Below, piece after piece: positions 12,995 through 14,982 of a stretch of 14,982 nt of DNA. Position numbers and translations under genes: made by a program. The notes under the pieces were generated by a model. It was given only the letters and a program-made list of their open reading frames with translations, did no database searches and was not told where the DNA came from. The DNA comes from JAGGYK01 sp034716155 (GTDB lineage Bacteria > Desulfobacterota > Desulfomonilia > UBA1062). The DNA is taken from assembly GCA_034716155.1 (NCBI GenBank), contig JAYEFR010000133.1, forward strand, positions 1-14,982, written 5' to 3'. Each line of letters starts with the position of its first letter. Position 1 is the first letter of the stretch.

Positions 12995-13666
12995 TTACAA
13001 AAGGGATTTTGGAGGCAGAAGAATAAAGCTGAACACAAGGCCATCCACAATAAGGCTGCCTACCTCAAAACCATAACCTTTAGGGTACGCATCTCCCACC
13101 GGCCTTAAGAGTTCGCCAAAAAAGTGGTCTTCCTCATCATCCCATCTCAAAATGGCATCCTTGAAATCCACAAATTCCGGTGCATGGGGAGAAAACGCCT
13201 TGAATGCGGCTTCCTTTGCAGAAAATATCTGTTTGAATCTTGTTATGCTTTGCGACTGATTTTCTAACACCCACTCAAGCTCCCGGCCAATACAAACAAT
13301 ATTATATACATCAGGAGATATGTCACCCTCAATCTTTTCTATATCCATCCCGATCCCATCCGCCCTGGTCTTATGACATACAGCGCACATGGCAATATCC
13401 CCGGTATGAGTGATAGTACCAACATATCCTTCAGGCCATATAGGCTCACCTGATCTCCCCTTCAGCACAGGCGGAGGAGGAGTAAGACCTACATCTCTCA
13501 ATGCGCTATTGCAGGCAGCCCTTCCAAGAATAAACTCTGTCTTTCTCTTTTCCACTGCCCTTGGGCTTATAATCTTCAACTCTTCGGATGATAGCAAATA
13601 ATCATCTAAGCCATCCATCGTCTTTACAGCAAAGCCGACATATTTTGGAAACGGGGAATTTACCAT
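12995..13666 (-). CDS. 4'-phosphopantetheinyl transferase, Sfp type
   Basis: 223 residues. It attaches the phosphopantetheine arm of CoA to carrier-protein serines. Family motifs in order: a basic N-terminal region (RKTEFILGRAA, 41-51), ITHTGD (85-90) in the place of the usual SHxG/D, GIGMDIEKIE (104-113) with the Mg-binding Asp108 and Glu110, and FSAKEAAFKAF (148-158) with Glu152. The length and two-half plan match Sfp/EntD/AcpT-type enzymes, which prime NRPS, PKS or special fatty-acid carriers, rather than the ~125-residue AcpS. The ATG at 13664-13666 lies within the end of the thioesterase gene (7-nt overlap), so the two are translationally coupled. Confidence 0.93.
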   Translation of the reverse strand: MVNSPFPKYVGFAVKTMDGLDDYLLSSEELKIISPRAVEKRKTEFILGRAACNSALRDVGLTPPPPVLKGRSGEPIWPEGYVGTITHTGDIAMCAVCHKTRADGIGMDIEKIEGDISPDVYNIVCIGRELEWVLENQSQSITRFKQIFSAKEAAFKAFSPHAPEFVDFKDAILRWDDEEDHFFGELLRPVGDAYPKGYGFEVGSLIVDGLVFSFILLPPKSLL

Positions 13667-14406
13667 GACCTTTCCAAAGTTATGGTCCTGGTTATAACAT
13701 CTAATATATCACTAAGATGTGTATGTATAAAAAAATGCCCGCTGTTTAGGATATGGTGTGAAAATAAAATACTTGTTTGTCTCGACCACTCTTTAATATA
13801 CTTTGGCTTTACTATTTTATCCCTGGCCCCTCCAAATACGGTAATCGGGCATTCCAGAGGTGTTTCTGAAACATACTTGTATGTTTCATAAACCTGAAAA
13901 TCACTTCTAAGCATGGGTATCATAAGTTCCAGTAATTCCTCATTATCAAATACCTCAGGGGGTGTTCCTCCCATCTTTCCTAACTTCTTAACAAATGCAT
14001 CATGGGGTAGATTGTATACAGGGGGCTCATTATTAGGTATCTGGGGTGCAACCACACCAGATACGAACAAGTGCCGCGGCAGAGAAAACCGCTTGCGCCG
14101 AAGTTTTCTAACCAATTCAAAGGCAATAAGCCCCCCCAGAGAATGACCAAAAAAGATAAAGTCATTACCCAATAGAGGAAGAATCCCATTCATGGCATCA
14201 TTGACGATTGAATCCATATCACCCAACAATCGATCCCTAAAACGCCTCCCCCGCCCGGGTAATTCCAGTGCAAATACATCTACCCCTCGGGGTACCATCT
14301 TACCCAATGGCTGAAAGATCTGTGCACCGCCACCAGCATACGGGAAACAAAACATGCGAATAGAAATATCTCTATTATCTGAGAACCTGATCCATGCCTT
14401 ATTCAA
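13660..14406 (-). CDS. Type II thioesterase (GrsT/RifR/TEII family)
   Basis: 248 residues, alpha/beta-hydrolase. Marks: MFCFPYAGGGA (18-28, the typical TEII opening), LELPGRGRR (48-56), nucleophile elbow GHSLGG with Ser89, Asp196 in FGGARDKIV, and His224 in NSGHFF. These stand-alone thioesterases remove wrong acyl groups from carrier proteins of NRPS and PKS assembly lines. Start TTG at 14404-14406 with AGGAG 6 nt upstream (14413-14417). The first Met inside (residue 18) would cut into the fold. It overlaps the phosphopantetheinyl transferase gene by 7 nt and follows the SDR gene by 50 nt, so it is probably in one operon with both. Confidence 0.93.
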   Translation of the reverse strand: MNKAWIRFSDNRDISIRMFCFPYAGGGAQIFQPLGKMVPRGVDVFALELPGRGRRFRDRLLGDMDSIVNDAMNGILPLLGNDFIFFGHSLGGLIAFELVRKLRRKRFSLPRHLFVSGVVAPQIPNNEPPVYNLPHDAFVKKLGKMGGTPPEVFDNEELLELMIPMLRSDFQVYETYKYVSETPLECPITVFGGARDKIVKPKYIKEWSRQTSILFSHHILNSGHFFIHTHLSDILDVITRTITLERSW

Positions 14407-14456
14407 ATTGCTCTCCTGCTATCAGTAGATTTATTATAGACAACGAAAAAGAACCA

Positions 14457-14982
14457 CTATTTTAACATCTTTAACAACAATCTTCTACTTAAAATCTTAG
14501 AAAGCAGCACATTTACCCTTGGGATGAAACCATACGTTGAGTTGAGTTTGCCCTTTTTCGCATCCTTGAGCGCCAGTCTTACCACATTTTCTGCCTTAGC
14601 TGCAGACTTCGGGGTCTCCATCCTTCCACTAGATGCCACTTTCAAAAACATGGTTTCCACAGGACCAGGGCATACCGTGACAACATGTATACCCTGGTTT
14701 CTCACTTCCTGATAAAGTGCATTTGAGAAACTCAAAACAAATGCTTTTGTTGCCGCATAAACAGCTCCATTAGGTTCTGGCATAAATCCAGAAACTGATC
14801 CAATCTGGATGATTGAAGCTTCGCTATGCATATATGGAATACAGACATGGGTAAGCTCCACCAAGGCCTTTACGTTCAAATCTATCATATCCATGATAAC
14901 ATCCAAAGAAGACTCTATAAACGGCTCTATAAGTCCATAGCCAGCACTATTTACCAATATCTTTATATCTGGCCTCTCCTCG
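14457..14982 (-). CDS. Short-chain dehydrogenase/reductase (5' part outside window)
   Basis: The frame is open to the right edge, so the N-terminal glycine-rich nucleotide-binding loop is missing. 174 residues are visible, beginning with EERPDIKILVNSAGYG, where NSAG replaces the usual NNAG. The catalytic Ser is in IGSVSGFMP and the YxxxK motif in VYAATKAF. PGPVETMF follows as the usual C-terminal cofactor contact. A basic, hydrophobic tail (LLSKILSRRLLLKMLK) resembles membrane-associated SDRs that reduce fatty or steroid substrates. It is cytosolic or peripheral and NAD(P)H-dependent. Position next to the thioesterase suggests a ketoreductase or tailoring step in the same pathway, which is inference. 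Confidence 0.88.
   Translation of the reverse strand, partial: EERPDIKILVNSAGYGLIEPFIESSLDVIMDMIDLNVKALVELTHVCIPYMHSEASIIQIGSVSGFMPEPNGAVYAATKAFVLSFSNALYQEVRNQGIHVVTVCPGPVETMFLKVASSGRMETPKSAAKAENVVRLALKDAKKGKLNSTYGFIPRVNVLLSKILSRRLLLKMLK

Overview
The window looks like a chromosomal segment of an anaerobic bacterium of moderate GC content, perhaps Desulfobacterota/'deltaproteobacterial' or Nitrospirota-like. That placement is inference. It rests on an MtaA/CmuA-type URO-D protein, a selenocysteine pathway gene (selA), frequent TTG starts, and dispersed hairpin repeats of the 'CATTGCGAGGAG...GAAGCAATC' type. No rRNA, CRISPR array, transposase or integrase gene was seen. Only the first gene and a tRNA lie on the + strand; every other gene is on the - strand.

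Region 1 (1-2852). The 3' part of a URO-D/methyltransferase-like gene converges on a metallophosphoesterase gene. That gene is coupled to ribF (riboflavin kinase/FAD synthetase) with a 2-nt gap. ribF is divergent from a complete tRNA-Leu(CAG). Two sigma70-type promoters overlap face-to-face between ribF and the tRNA, and the tRNA has its own intrinsic terminator.

Region 2 (2853-5519). A class II Fic protein with a C-terminal winged-helix-like region lies under a promoter embedded in three tandem dyad repeats, which suggests autoregulation. A small 52-codon reading frame may follow it. Upstream, a DciA/DUF721 protein gene overlaps a gene for an unrecognised single-pass membrane protein.

Region 3 (5520-9918). 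Four genes are tightly packed in the order patatin-like (8937-9881), selA, patatin-like (6644-7549), rluD-like pseudouridine synthase. Spacings are +33, -11 and -16 nt, so this is probably one operon, with selA between two diverged lipase paralogues. The promoters in front of the first patatin gene and of dciA are placed so that transcription would begin at or next to the start codon, and neither gene has a Shine-Dalgarno sequence. Both are candidates for leaderless translation.

Region 4 (9882-11057). Repeat-rich spacers flank a small lipoprotein gene. They contain a 125-bp MITE-like element with 10-bp terminal inverted repeats, a 30-bp tandem repeat, and inverted short repeats on either side of the lipoprotein gene.

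Region 5 (11058-14982). A secreted serine beta-lactamase-family hydrolase is followed by an Sfp-type phosphopantetheinyl transferase, a type II thioesterase and an SDR oxidoreductase cut by the right edge. The last three form a co-directional group typical of the border of a nonribosomal peptide/polyketide or specialised lipid gene cluster whose synthases would lie beyond the right edge.
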